A stretch of 40,641 nucleotides of DNA, taken from the NCBI GenBank assembly GCA_035528375.1, contig DATKYS010000048.1, forward strand, positions 1 through 40,641, written 5' to 3'. The notes under the pieces are model-generated. The model saw only the letters and a list, made by a program, of their open reading frames with translations. It was not told the DNA's origin and ran no database searches. Both the position numbers and the translations under genes were made by a program. The stretch's first letter is position 1, and each line of letters begins with the position of its first letter. Below, piece after piece: positions 32,248 through 40,500 of the stretch. The stretch is from a bacterium (GTDB lineage Bacteria > RBG-13-66-14).

Positions 32248-32766
32248 ATGCGAAGGATACTGACCGGTATATTCATCCTGGTCCTGTTGTCACCCGCGGC
32301 GGCGGGGAGGAGGGCCGGCCTCGAGGTGAAGGGCGGCGGCGTCCTCAATGTCGCCCAGGCCTTCAGCGGTTTTCTCAACATCGGCCCCCGCGCGGACGTC
32401 GGATACTACGACCACTGGTTCTACGTCGGAGGACGCCTCTCGTACCTCTACTCCGACATTCACGACGGCTGGAACCTTCGCGCCGGCGTTTTCTCGGGAT
32501 GGCGCTCCAACTTCACCCGGCACGAGCTGTACGTCACCGCCCTCCTGGGCGCCGAGTACCACCAGGCCCCCTGGGACGCCCTCGTATCCGGGGAGGGCTT
32601 CGGACCCTCCGGCGTCTTCTCCATCACCCTCGAGCCGGGGCTCACCGCCCGCATCACCGATTGGCTCTCGATCCACATCGAAGTGCCCATCGCCTTCCCC
32701 CTGGGCCGCGAGGGGCTGGACCCCGACGTGAAGGGATTCCTCTACGTGAACGTGTACTGGTTTTAA
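32248..32766 (+). CDS. Predicted outer-membrane beta-barrel-like protein
   Basis: This 172-residue protein starts with a signal peptide (MRRILTGIFILVLLSPAAAG) and continues with amphipathic strands rich in Gly, Tyr and Trp (YYDHWFYVGGRLSYLYSD, LYVTALLGAEYH, ITDWLSIHIEVPIAFPL), ending VYWF. An aromatic C-terminal residue is the usual recognition signal for outer-membrane insertion. The ATG at 32248 opens directly into the signal peptide; the open frame upstream is a shadow of the bactofilin gene. It is similar in size and style to the protein at 295-813. No specific family is recognised. A terminator follows at 32819. Confidence 0.7.
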   Translation: MRRILTGIFILVLLSPAAAGRRAGLEVKGGGVLNVAQAFSGFLNIGPRADVGYYDHWFYVGGRLSYLYSDIHDGWNLRAGVFSGWRSNFTRHELYVTALLGAEYHQAPWDALVSGEGFGPSGVFSITLEPGLTARITDWLSIHIEVPIAFPLGREGLDPDVKGFLYVNVYWF

Positions 32767-32818
32767 AAACACACGTAAAGAAGGATGACGCAACCGCCAT
32801 CCAGATTAAATGATGTAG

Positions 32819-32846
32819 GGCGGCCCCTCTGCGGGCCGCCGTTTTT
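32819..32846 (+). terminator. Terminator after the barrel protein
   Basis: GGCGGCCC-CTCTGC-GGGCCGCC followed by GTTTTT is a strong intrinsic terminator. It sits in a GTAGGGCGGC palindrome of the dispersed family. Confidence 0.8.
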
Positions 32847-32873
32847 AACCGCACCACATATATTACGGTGGTA

Positions 32874-32975
32874 TAGGGCGGCCCCGGAGGACGAGTCCTC
32901 TGCGGCCGCCGCTTTTATATTTCGCCCTCACCACGGCCCACGCAAACGTAGGGCGGGGGTTCCCAACCCCGCCGC
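32874..32975. repeat. Two further GTAGGGCGG-type palindromes
   Basis: At 32874-32912 GGGCGGCC flanks the mini-palindrome AGGACGAGTCCT (32888-32899) and pairs with GGCCGCC. At 32951-32973 GGCGGGGGTT pairs with AACCCCGCC; read leftward this could end the glycosyltransferase transcript from 33010. Confidence 0.65.
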
Positions 32976-33009
32976 TCTTTACCCAAACCCTCCCCCCACT
33001 AAATTGCGC

Positions 33010-33969
33010 TCACACCGTGGGCGGGGTGTCGAAGGGCGGCGGCTCGGCGGGATAACCGGCGGGTCCCGGCTTGCCCCGCAGGAGGCGGAAATTCCTCGGC
33101 TCGCCGAAGCGCACCCCGAGGCGGCGCTCGATCCACTCCAAGGCACGCCTACCCGGGGAATCGGTATAAGGACCGGATAAAACCTGTTTCCGCGCGGCAA
33201 AGACCCGGGCTCCCATCGGCGCCGGGTGTGTCCCGGTGAAGGGGACGATGTAGCGCGAGTTTTTGTAGACCGGCGCAGGTTGCACCTCGTCGGGCCGCGC
33301 CAGGCGCTCCTCCAGCTCGGCGTCGTCCGGCACGTACAGCCGGGTGAAGTTCCGCTGCTTGGCGCGGAAGGATTCCTCGGGCCGGGCCCAGCCGTAGTGG
33401 AAGACCTCCGCGTTTGCGGCCCAGACCACCCACGGTTTCCGTTCGGCGAGCCGCCCGTCGGGGAAGCGGAAGCCCATGGCGTCGCCCCAGGATTTCAGCC
33501 CTATGCCGAGCCGGATCACCCGCACCTCGCGCCGGTACCACTTCCGCCCGGTGTGAACCGTGTGATAACCGCCGTAAAAGTGGCGGAAACGGAACAGGAG
33601 CCCCTGGATTTCGCCGTCGGCCAGGTGGTGCTCCATACAGGCGCGGACGGCCGGGTGGTAGCGTTCGTGTATCGCCTCGTCGGCCTGGACGTAGAGGCCC
33701 CAGTCGCCGGAGCAGCGTTCCAGCGCCACGTCGGTCAGCCGGGCCAGAATCCGGCCCCCCGTCCGCAGCGACTCGTCCCAGGGCGCCTCGGAAATCACCA
33801 CGCGCGGGTCGCAGAGCTCGGCCCGGAGGTAATCCAAGGTGCCGTCGGTGGAACGGGCGACCACGAGCTGGAATTCGTCGCACAGCGGCAGGACGCTCCG
33901 CACCGCCTCCACGACGGGGTAGTCGTTCTCCAGGGCGTTGCGGACGAAGCTGAAACCGCAGACCCTCAC
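33010..33969 (-). CDS. Family 2-like glycosyltransferase
   Basis: This 319-residue protein resembles the short GT2-like proteins that begin with a CGFSFVRNAL segment. It shows VVEAVRSVLPLCDEF, STDGTLDYL (donor-site region), GDWGLYVQADEAIHE in place of a classical DXD, and later a conserved HFYGGYHTVH and VWAANAEVFHYGWARP. The sugar and acceptor are unknown. I chose the GTG at 33969 because it overlaps the MATE stop as GTGA and the family normally begins at this point; the ATG at 33987 adds six residues. Coupling to a MATE-type exporter suggests a shared envelope or export role, which is inference. Confidence 0.8.
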   Translation of the reverse strand: MRVCGFSFVRNALENDYPVVEAVRSVLPLCDEFQLVVARSTDGTLDYLRAELCDPRVVISEAPWDESLRTGGRILARLTDVALERCSGDWGLYVQADEAIHERYHPAVRACMEHHLADGEIQGLLFRFRHFYGGYHTVHTGRKWYRREVRVIRLGIGLKSWGDAMGFRFPDGRLAERKPWVVWAANAEVFHYGWARPEESFRAKQRNFTRLYVPDDAELEERLARPDEVQPAPVYKNSRYIVPFTGTHPAPMGARVFAARKQVLSGPYTDSPGRRALEWIERRLGVRFGEPRNFRLLRGKPGPAGYPAEPPPFDTPPTV

Positions 33970-35432
33970 ACCTTCAACCCCTTCCATTTGCCGCCGGCGA
34001 ACCGCCAGTAGGCGAGCCCGGCGCGGACGTAGAACGCCAGGACCGACAGGGCCCAAAAACCCACTATCCCCCATTTGAATACGAACACGGCCAGAAGGGA
34101 GAGGGGAATACGCAGCCCCCAGAAGCCGATGACGGCCAGGGCCAGGGTCCAGCGCGTGTCGCCCGCCCCCCGCAGACCGCCGGTCAGGGGCATCATGATG
34201 GCCAGGGCCGGCTGTTCGAGGGCGGCGATGGTGATCAGCACCGCGCCGGTGGAGAGCACCTGGCCCGAGGGCGCCGGTGGGAAGAGGGCGGGCACCTTTT
34301 CGAACCACCCCTGCCCGGTGTGAACCATGGCCGCGGCACCGGTGTGCAGGAGCTTGACCCCGGTCGCGCCCTCGTCTATGAAGACCCCCGCCAGGTCATG
34401 AGCGAAGAGGGCGAAGACCACCCCCATCGCGCCCATGAGGACCAGGGCGACGACGGCCGAGCGCCGGCCCGCCTTCTCCGCCAGCTCCGGCTCCCCCGCG
34501 CCCAGGTACTGCCCCACCAGGGTCGTGGAGGCCAGCGCCAGCCCCCACCCCGGCATGAAGGACAGGCTCTCCACCTGGATGCCGATCTGGTTGGCCGCCA
34601 GGGCCACCGTCCCGAGCTGGCTCACGATCCAGACCGAGACCATCTGCCCCACGCGGAACACGCCCTGCTCGAACATGGCCGGGGTGCCGACGTGGAAGAT
34701 GCGGCGGATGGCGGACCAGACCGGCCGCAGCGTCTCGGAAAATTTCAGCCGCTCCTTGGTGAACCCGAAGTAGAGGATGACCACCGTGGCGACCCCGGCG
34801 GCGGTCATGGACAGCGACGACCCGAGGGCGGCCCCGGCGACCCCCATGGGCTCGATGGGGCCCAGGCCGTAGATGAAGACGTAGTTGAAGGCGACGTTCA
34901 AGAGGTTGGCGATGAGGGTGATGATGAGGGGCCGGACGTTGTCGCCGAAGCCGCGCATCACCGACGCGCCCACCATCGTCACCACCCACGGCAGGCCGGC
35001 GTAGCACAGGATGCGCACGTACGCCGTGGCAGCGGACATCACCGCCGGCTCGGCCTTATAGATGGACAGCAGGAGCGGGAGCAGGAAGGGGCCTATCGCG
35101 GAGAGGAAGAGGCCGAATCCGAGGGCCACGAACATGGACTGGCCGCCGATGAACCGCGCCCCGTCACGGTCCCGACGGCCCCACAGGCGCGCCACCACCG
35201 CCGTGGTCCCCACCCCCACGCTGGTCAGGAGGAAGAGAACCGGCCAGACCACGCCGCCGCCCAGGGCCACCGACGCCACGCCGTTCTTCCCCAGCGCCTG
35301 GCCGATCATGATGGTGTCCACCACGCCCACCATGGTCTGCAGGACCATCTCCCCCACGGCGGGGAGCGCCAGGCGTAAGATGTTCCCGTTCAGGTGCCGG
35401 GCGTCGAGGACGAGGTTTTCTTCGCGGACCAC
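33966..35432 (-). CDS. MATE family efflux/export protein
   Basis: This 488-residue integral membrane protein has about 12 hydrophobic segments in two homologous halves. Family segments include ALPAVGEMVLQTMVGVVDTIMIG near the N-terminus, MRGFGDNVRPLI, and ALEQPALAIMMPLTGGLRGAGDTRW in the second half. MATE proteins export cationic compounds in exchange for Na+ or H+. An insertion-like hydrophilic loop (GQGWFEKVPALFPPAPSGQV, about residues 373-393) lies in the second half. The start is GTG at 35432 with a weak AAGG upstream. The glycosyltransferase follows with a 4-base overlap. The substrate is unknown. Confidence 0.93.
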   Translation of the reverse strand: MVREENLVLDARHLNGNILRLALPAVGEMVLQTMVGVVDTIMIGQALGKNGVASVALGGGVVWPVLFLLTSVGVGTTAVVARLWGRRDRDGARFIGGQSMFVALGFGLFLSAIGPFLLPLLLSIYKAEPAVMSAATAYVRILCYAGLPWVVTMVGASVMRGFGDNVRPLIITLIANLLNVAFNYVFIYGLGPIEPMGVAGAALGSSLSMTAAGVATVVILYFGFTKERLKFSETLRPVWSAIRRIFHVGTPAMFEQGVFRVGQMVSVWIVSQLGTVALAANQIGIQVESLSFMPGWGLALASTTLVGQYLGAGEPELAEKAGRRSAVVALVLMGAMGVVFALFAHDLAGVFIDEGATGVKLLHTGAAAMVHTGQGWFEKVPALFPPAPSGQVLSTGAVLITIAALEQPALAIMMPLTGGLRGAGDTRWTLALAVIGFWGLRIPLSLLAVFVFKWGIVGFWALSVLAFYVRAGLAYWRFAGGKWKGLKV

Positions 35433-35543
35433 GGCCTTACCTTTGGCGGAGCAATCGAACGGGCATTATTTGAAAAGACCGGCGGAGCCGCGGGTGAGAC
35501 GACGGAGATTGAGAGTCGCTTCGTTGTTTTCGACTCCGCCGTC

Positions 35544-36845
35544 CTAGGGCGAAACCTCCAAATACCGGACGAGGACCGAGGCCGGCCCGTGGTTTGGACG
35601 GGCCAGGTTCGGGTCGGGGTGGAGGCCGACGACCTCGCCCGAAATCATCCGCCCGCCGAGGCCCTCCGGCGCGTCCACCAGCTCGCCGCGCAGGTAATTC
35701 CCGGTGACGCCCGTCTGCGCGCCCGAATCGGACCGCCGCCGCTCGACCAGCAGACGGACACGAGTGCCCATATTTTCCCCGGCAAAATTAAATGCCAGCT
35801 CGGCGGAGAGCGACCGGAGGACGCGGGAGCGTTCTTTTTTTACCAGGGGCGGGACGCGGTCGGTAAAACCTTCCGCCGCCGTTCCCGGCCGGGGGGAAAA
35901 GCTGAACACGTGGAGGTAGTCCGCGGTTTTTTGAGAAACCTCCACCGTCCGGGCGAAATCGGCGTCGGTCTCGCCGGGGAAGCCGACCATTACGTCCTGT
36001 CCCAGCCCCAGGCGCGGGATGCGCTCTTTGGCGAAGCGGATGTTTTCCAGGGCGCGCGCGGCGGTGTACGGCCGGTTCATCCGGGCCAGAACGTCGTCGG
36101 CTCCGGACTGGAGCGGCACGTGGAGGTGTGGGGCTATCCTGCCCTCCGAACCGGCGATGAGATTGACCAGCCCCGCGGTCAGCTCGTCGGGCTCGATTGA
36201 GGTCAGGCGCAGGCGCTCGAGGCCTGGGGTTTCGAGGAGCGCCCCCAAGAGGTCCGTCAGTTTTTTACCCGATTCGGCTCCCCAGGCGCCCAGGTGAACG
36301 CCGGTCAGGACGACCTCCCGGTGCCCGGCGGCGACGAGACGCTCCAGAGCCGCTTTCGCGTCGTCAATCGGGCGGCTCCGGGCCTTCCCCCGGGCCAGTC
36401 GCACCTTGCAGTAGGTGCAGGCGCCATCGCAGCCGTCCTGCACCTTCAGAAAAGCCCGCGTGTGGTGCAAAAAACCGCCGGCCGTTTCGGGCCAGCGGTT
36501 TTCCTCAACCATCCCACCCTCCACCGCCCGCAGAAGGGCGGCCCCCGCGAGGGGGGTCACGTCCGTCACGCCCGGTATGCGTTCCAGGACGTCCGGATCG
36601 GTGACGGCGTAGCACCCGGCGGCCACGACCCTTCCCCCCGGGACGACGACCCCGGCCGCCCGGCGCAACAGGTTCCGCGAACGGTAGTCGGCCCTCCCCG
36701 TGACGGTGCAGGTATGGACGACGCAGACCTCCGCGGCCTCGCCGAACTCCACGGCCGTGTACCCGGCCCCGACGAAGGCGCTCAGGGTGGCCTCGGCCTC
36801 GCAGGCGGAGAGCTTGCAGCCGAGGCTGGCGACGGCGACCCTCAC
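35544..36845 (-). CDS. mtaB: tRNA t6A37 methylthiotransferase MtaB
   Basis: This 433-residue radical SAM methylthiotransferase converts t6A37 to ms2t6A37 in tRNA. The N-terminal UPF0004 domain supplies three Cys in SLGCKLSACE, VVHTCTVTG and AAGCYAV. The radical SAM motif is CDGACTYC, followed by LTGVHLGAWG, HLHVPLQSGADDVL and DVMVGFPGET, and a C-terminal TRAM-like region. The HTCTV and GVHLG segments favour MtaB over MiaB or RimO. The GTG start follows directly on the stop of the preceding gene (no gap). The 111 bases between its stop and the MATE start show nothing notable. Confidence 0.93.
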   Translation of the reverse strand: MRVAVASLGCKLSACEAEATLSAFVGAGYTAVEFGEAAEVCVVHTCTVTGRADYRSRNLLRRAAGVVVPGGRVVAAGCYAVTDPDVLERIPGVTDVTPLAGAALLRAVEGGMVEENRWPETAGGFLHHTRAFLKVQDGCDGACTYCKVRLARGKARSRPIDDAKAALERLVAAGHREVVLTGVHLGAWGAESGKKLTDLLGALLETPGLERLRLTSIEPDELTAGLVNLIAGSEGRIAPHLHVPLQSGADDVLARMNRPYTAARALENIRFAKERIPRLGLGQDVMVGFPGETDADFARTVEVSQKTADYLHVFSFSPRPGTAAEGFTDRVPPLVKKERSRVLRSLSAELAFNFAGENMGTRVRLLVERRRSDSGAQTGVTGNYLRGELVDAPEGLGGRMISGEVVGLHPDPNLARPNHGPASVLVRYLEVSP

Positions 36846-37373
36846 CTAGAGTTCGACGCCGCTCAGAACCTTGCTCCGGTCGCGAGCCACGGCGGCGAAC
36901 CCCTTCAGCTCGTTGTCGAAGGCGAGGAGCACGTTCTTCACCGACTCCGCGTCCGCGCCGGCGGTGCCGAGGCCCTCGCCCGACTCCACGAGACGGCCGA
37001 CCTTCTCCAGAAGCCCCTCGTCATAGGAGTAGAGCTGGTCCAGCACCTCCCCCGTGACCTTGATCGGATCGGTCTTTCCCGAGTAGCCGTAATCGGCGTA
37101 GTGGAAGGCGTCTGTCACCGTCTCCAGGCGGTTCTCCACGGCGTCCACCGCCTTCAGGAGCTCGAGCAGGCCGTTGTTGGTCAGCGAGATGACCATCTCG
37201 CGCAGCTTGACCTTGAGGCCGTCCAGGCGCGCGACGAGAATTTCGCGCAGCAGGCGGTCGGCCTCCCGGCGGGTTTTGAGCTCCTTGTAGCCCTGGTAGC
37301 CGGGGATCAGGCGGGCGAGCTTCGACTCCACACCCGAGCGGTCATCGGCGATTCGGTCGCGCAAATCATCCAT
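36846..37373 (-). CDS. Conserved-looking helical protein, unknown function
   Basis: This protein of about 175 residues is predicted soluble and mostly helical, with charged heptad-like stretches (LKTRREADRLLREILVARLDGLKVKL, AVDAVENRLETVTDAFHYADYG, SYDEGLLEKVGRLVES). I do not recognise the family, and there is no signal peptide or membrane segment. The start is probably the ATG at 37373, with GGGGAG eight bases upstream; an ATG at 37379 and a TTG at 37388 are in frame but too close to or within that site. Its stop abuts the mtaB start, so the two are cotranscribed, but a link to tRNA modification is only a guess. Confidence 0.65.
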   Translation of the reverse strand: MDDLRDRIADDRSGVESKLARLIPGYQGYKELKTRREADRLLREILVARLDGLKVKLREMVISLTNNGLLELLKAVDAVENRLETVTDAFHYADYGYSGKTDPIKVTGEVLDQLYSYDEGLLEKVGRLVESGEGLGTAGADAESVKNVLLAFDNELKGFAAVARDRSKVLSGVEL

Positions 37374-37458
37374 CGGCATACTCCCCAAAGAGTGGCAGGG
37401 GACGTGTTTTAACTTGACCCCTCCCTCGCCGGCGGACGGGGGCGGTCGGGTTGCAACG

Positions 37459-37464
37459 ATTATA
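37459..37464 (-). promoter_or_regulatory. Probable -10 element before the 36846-37373 gene
   Basis: A perfect TATAAT on the minus strand lies about 86 bases upstream of the helical protein start. The -35 region is poor, so only the -10 element is reported. Confidence 0.35.
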
Positions 37465-37523
37465 AACGCCGACCGGGGTAAAATCCAGCCTCCAGACCGT
37501 ATCGAGCCGCCCGGCGGCGACGG

Positions 37524-39257
37524 TCAGTCATGAACCGGCGTCTTAGGCGTCCGCAGCCTTTCGATGAGGCAGAAGCTGTCCAGCCACATCTTGCGCTCGG
37601 AGTAGAGGTCGTGGGACTCCTCGAGCACGACCTCGCCGGAGGGCCCTACCACCTTGGTCTTGGCGTAGTTCCAGGCCCGCCCTGTTTCCGTGGGGTTCAT
37701 CCCGTAGAGGGTGGCCACGCTGGATTCGGTCCCGCTTTGAATCTCCACGGAGAAGGCCCGTTCGCCGGCAAAGACGCCCGCCACGCAACCCATGTGCCGC
37801 ATGGGGAGGAAGTAGCGGAACTCCACGCGGTGCAGGCCCGGCGGGAGGGGAATCTTCACCTCGCCCGCGGCCGCGTGCAGAACGGCCACCAGGGAGTCGT
37901 CAACCAGGGCGTGGACGTAGGTCGAGCCGTGCTGACTGGTGAAGAAGAGCCGCAGGACGCCGTCCGCCGTCTGGACATCGTCCCGGGGCTCGATGGCCTG
38001 CGCGAGGACCAGTCCGGCCTCGGACAGGAAGCGAGGGAAGTGGAGCCGGTCGGGCACATCTCCTTCCAGCACCAGGATGAATTCCCCCATCAGGGCATCC
38101 ACGGCGAAGAACGAGATGGTGGAGCTCATCCCCGCGTTGGCCAGCTCGCCCCAGAATGCGTACCGGCATCCAGCCTCCCCGGCCTGAGCGACGGCCTCCT
38201 CCAACCCGAAGGCCCTGTGCCGGATGAGCCGCTCCGGGGGCTCAAGCTCCTGCTCGGCCAGTTTCCCGAGCTCGGCCAGATCGGGGTGCAGCACGACGCG
38301 GAAGTCGGGGCCGTAGTCGTCGAGCACCTCCTCCACCTCGGCCGCCGCGATGAGGCTCATGTAAGGGTCCTCGTATGAGAGGACGAAGGGGAGTGCGAGG
38401 ACTCGGTTGCGCCGCGCCTCCAGTTCCAGGGGGAGACGGTGCCCGAACCACGCCATGTCGGTGTCCGGCGGCAGCCTCCGGGCCACCGCCAGCGCCAGGG
38501 CGTCCAGCCGGGTGAAGGCCGGCGCGTCCCCCAGGACGGTCAGGGCTCGACGGGGATCGCCACCGCCGAGGGGGTTGAAGCCGTAGATCCGCATCAGGGC
38601 ACGCGAGAGAACGCGACCGAGCTCGGCGGAATCGCCTTCGGGGGGAATCCCGACAACGCCCCCCACGACCCTACCGGTCCGAGTGTCGTAGGTCGGCGTC
38701 AGTTCTGCTGCGACTGGGGCGCTCCGGACGATGATGTCGGCCCGGAGCTCGTCCTCGGCGGCGCGCGTGAGCTCGATGAAGCCGATGTCCGGGAGCCGGG
38801 GACCGGAGAGGGGTTCTCGGATGTCGTCGAGCGCCCCGGTCAGGTCCGGTTCGACGTACACCCGGGGCGGCGAATCCCAGCGGCACCGCCAGCGGGTGTC
38901 CGCATCCGCCGGGGAGGTGGCACTGGAATCCCGGATGAAATCCACCAGGGAGACCGGAACCTCGCCCAGGCGCACCAAGGCGGGGACGAGGGCGACGGTG
39001 ACCCGCTCGGTGCGCCCCACGGGCCGCCGATAGGCGGCGAAACGCTCCCCGGCCTCGACCACCAGGACCCCGAAGCCGTCAAATGTGATTCGGAACTCGC
39101 CCCGGCTGTCGGCTTGAACCGATTCATCCTGAATGGTCACCTCGGCCCCGGGCACCGGCACACCCGTGGCCGCGTCCAGGACCACCCCGGCGATGAATTT
39201 CGCCTGGGCGCCCCAGACCAGGACGAGCGGGAGGAGCAGCTTCAGTTTCAGCTTCAT
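37524..39257 (-). CDS. Secreted multidomain protein: carboxypeptidase-regulatory-like, degenerate metzincin-like and CsgG-like regions
   Basis: This 577-residue exported protein has a signal peptide (MKLKLKLLLPLVLVWGAQA). A regulatory-like beta-sandwich follows (about 20-95: GVVLDAATGVPVPGAEVTI). Residues about 130-280 resemble a matrixin-type zinc protease in pattern (DIGFIELTRA, ADIIVRS, TRLDALALAVARRL), but the expected HEXXHXXGXXH reads SRALMRIYGFNPL, so zinc binding is lost. Residues about 285-430 resemble a CsgG/TolB N-terminal domain (ALPFVLSYEDPYMSL, EEAVAQAGEAGCRYAFWGELANA, DALMGEFILVLEGD). The C-terminal 150 residues are not recognised. The degenerate protease call is pattern-based inference. 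The ATG at 39257 has no strong ribosome binding site. It stands alone, divergent from lpxI. Confidence 0.7.
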   Translation of the reverse strand: MKLKLKLLLPLVLVWGAQAKFIAGVVLDAATGVPVPGAEVTIQDESVQADSRGEFRITFDGFGVLVVEAGERFAAYRRPVGRTERVTVALVPALVRLGEVPVSLVDFIRDSSATSPADADTRWRCRWDSPPRVYVEPDLTGALDDIREPLSGPRLPDIGFIELTRAAEDELRADIIVRSAPVAAELTPTYDTRTGRVVGGVVGIPPEGDSAELGRVLSRALMRIYGFNPLGGGDPRRALTVLGDAPAFTRLDALALAVARRLPPDTDMAWFGHRLPLELEARRNRVLALPFVLSYEDPYMSLIAAAEVEEVLDDYGPDFRVVLHPDLAELGKLAEQELEPPERLIRHRAFGLEEAVAQAGEAGCRYAFWGELANAGMSSTISFFAVDALMGEFILVLEGDVPDRLHFPRFLSEAGLVLAQAIEPRDDVQTADGVLRLFFTSQHGSTYVHALVDDSLVAVLHAAAGEVKIPLPPGLHRVEFRYFLPMRHMGCVAGVFAGERAFSVEIQSGTESSVATLYGMNPTETGRAWNYAKTKVVGPSGEVVLEESHDLYSERKMWLDSFCLIERLRTPKTPVHD

Positions 39258-39268
39258 CTGTGACGGCT

Positions 39269-39297
39269 ACGCTAGCATAAGAAACTGCGCCTGACAA
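39269..39297 (-). promoter_or_regulatory. Possible promoter of the 37524-39257 gene
   Basis: On the minus strand TTGTCA (39297-39292), a 17-base spacer and TAGCGT (39274-39269). The -35 element is good and the -10 element moderate. Transcription would start only a few bases before the ATG at 39257, in line with the absence of a ribosome binding site. Confidence 0.45.
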
Positions 39298-39340
39298 GCC
39301 GCCCGGGAAGCTTCGATTTCCCATTCGACCGCGGCTGAAT

Positions 39341-39346
39341 TATAAT
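39341..39346 (+). promoter_or_regulatory. Perfect -10 element immediately before lpxI
   Basis: TATAAT ends only nine bases before the GTG start at 39356, so a start point seven bases downstream would give a leader of two or three bases. No purine-rich ribosome binding site lies in the intervening TCACCCGACC region. The -35 region (TTTCCC or TTCCCA) is poor. Confidence 0.5.
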
Positions 39347-39355
39347 CACCCGACC

Positions 39356-40210
39356 GTGAGCTACGAACCGCAGGAACCACTGGTCCTCGTCGCCGGGGCG
39401 GGCCGACTCCCCCTAGTGGCCGCCCGGAGCCACCGGGCGGGTGGCGGGCGCCTCCACCTGGTCAGCCTTTCTCGGCAGATTACCCCGGAGCTGGAGGAGT
39501 TGACCACCGAGGCCGTCGTCTTCAGCATCGGCCAGGTCGGCGGCATCCTGGACTACGCCCTCGGAACGGGCGCCCGCCAGGTGAGCCTGCTGGGTAAGGT
39601 AGTCAAGGGGAAGCTCTTCGACGGGCTCAAGCTGGATGCCCTGGCGATGAAGCTCTGGCTCGCGACCCGTGACCGGAGCGACCGGGGCATCATTCGCACG
39701 CTCTGCGACCTGGCGGGGGAGAGGGGGCTCGAGGTGGTCAGCCAGCTCGATCTCCTGCGAGAGCTGGTCACCCCCGAGGGGGCGTTGACGAAGAAGAGAC
39801 CCGGCCCGGCCGAGGAGGAGGACGCCCATCTGGCCTTCCGCCTGGCGCTGGAGTGCTCGCGTCTGGGCATCGGCCAGACGGTTCTGGTCCGCGGCGGGAT
39901 CGTTGTGGCCGTGGAGGCGCTGGAGGGGTCCGATCGCTGCCTCGTCCGGGCGGGGGAACTGAGCCGCGGCGGCTCCAGGCTGTTCAAGGGGGGTCTGGTG
40001 ATGGCCAAGGCCGCCGGATGGGACCACGACGTCCGCTCCGACGTGCCCACGGTGGGGACGGACACCTTGGCGAAGGCGAAGGAGGCGGGCGTAACCTGCA
40101 TCGCCCTGGAGAGCGGTCGGACTCTCATCGCCGATGGGGTGGAGGAGTTCGCGCGAACCGCCGCAAAGCTGGGCATCGCCGTGCTGGGTGTGCCGCTCCA
40201 CGACGCCTGA
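39356..40210 (+). CDS. lpxI: UDP-2,3-diacylglucosamine diphosphatase LpxI
   Basis: This 284-residue protein of the LpxI (DUF1009) family hydrolyses UDP-2,3-diacylglucosamine to lipid X and UMP in lipid A synthesis. The N-terminal domain shows LVAGAGRLPLVAARS and a FSIGQVGGILDYAL segment; the C-terminal domain shows GIGQTVLVRGGIVVAVEALEGSDR, MAKAAGWDHDVRSDVPTVGTDTL and ESGRTLIAD, the core of the catalytic domain. Length fits. The gene is monocistronic, the start is GTG without a ribosome binding site, and it may be expressed from a leaderless message. With lptA and lptB it supports a lipopolysaccharide-bearing outer membrane. Other lpx genes are absent here. Confidence 0.93.
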   Translation: MSYEPQEPLVLVAGAGRLPLVAARSHRAGGGRLHLVSLSRQITPELEELTTEAVVFSIGQVGGILDYALGTGARQVSLLGKVVKGKLFDGLKLDALAMKLWLATRDRSDRGIIRTLCDLAGERGLEVVSQLDLLRELVTPEGALTKKRPGPAEEEDAHLAFRLALECSRLGIGQTVLVRGGIVVAVEALEGSDRCLVRAGELSRGGSRLFKGGLVMAKAAGWDHDVRSDVPTVGTDTLAKAKEAGVTCIALESGRTLIADGVEEFARTAAKLGIAVLGVPLHDA

Positions 40211-40221
40211 TGCCCATTTGT

Positions 40222-40335
40222 CGTAGGGGCGGGTGTCCAAACCCGTCCCTACGCTTTCCCTTTCCCCGTGGGAGCTCTGCGAGGTACGGGCTGGGGTGAG
40301 GGTTTCCTTAGAGATAAATCCCCTCCCCCTCTGGG
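40222..40335. repeat. Palindromic repeats after lpxI
   Basis: CGTAGGGGCGGGTGT...ACCCGTCCCTACG (40222-40253) is a single hairpin of the dispersed GTAGGGGC family and is followed by a decayed CCCTTTCCCCGTGGGAG/GGTGAGGG composite (to about 40335). Up to 40500 there are further fragments (GGGCGGGGATTTTAATCCCCGCC near 40421-40443). No gene is supported in 40211-40500. Confidence 0.65.
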
Positions 40336-40500
40336 GGCGTAACAGCGACCCGCAGGGAACGCGTCCTACGGAGCCGCCTTACATACGCCCTTCAATGCTC
40401 GTCGGCTATCCCAAACGAAGGGCGGGGATTTTAATCCCCGCCGCGTTTTTCAAGGTAGCCCACACAGATAAATCCCGCTCCCAAAGGGAGAGAGAAACCC

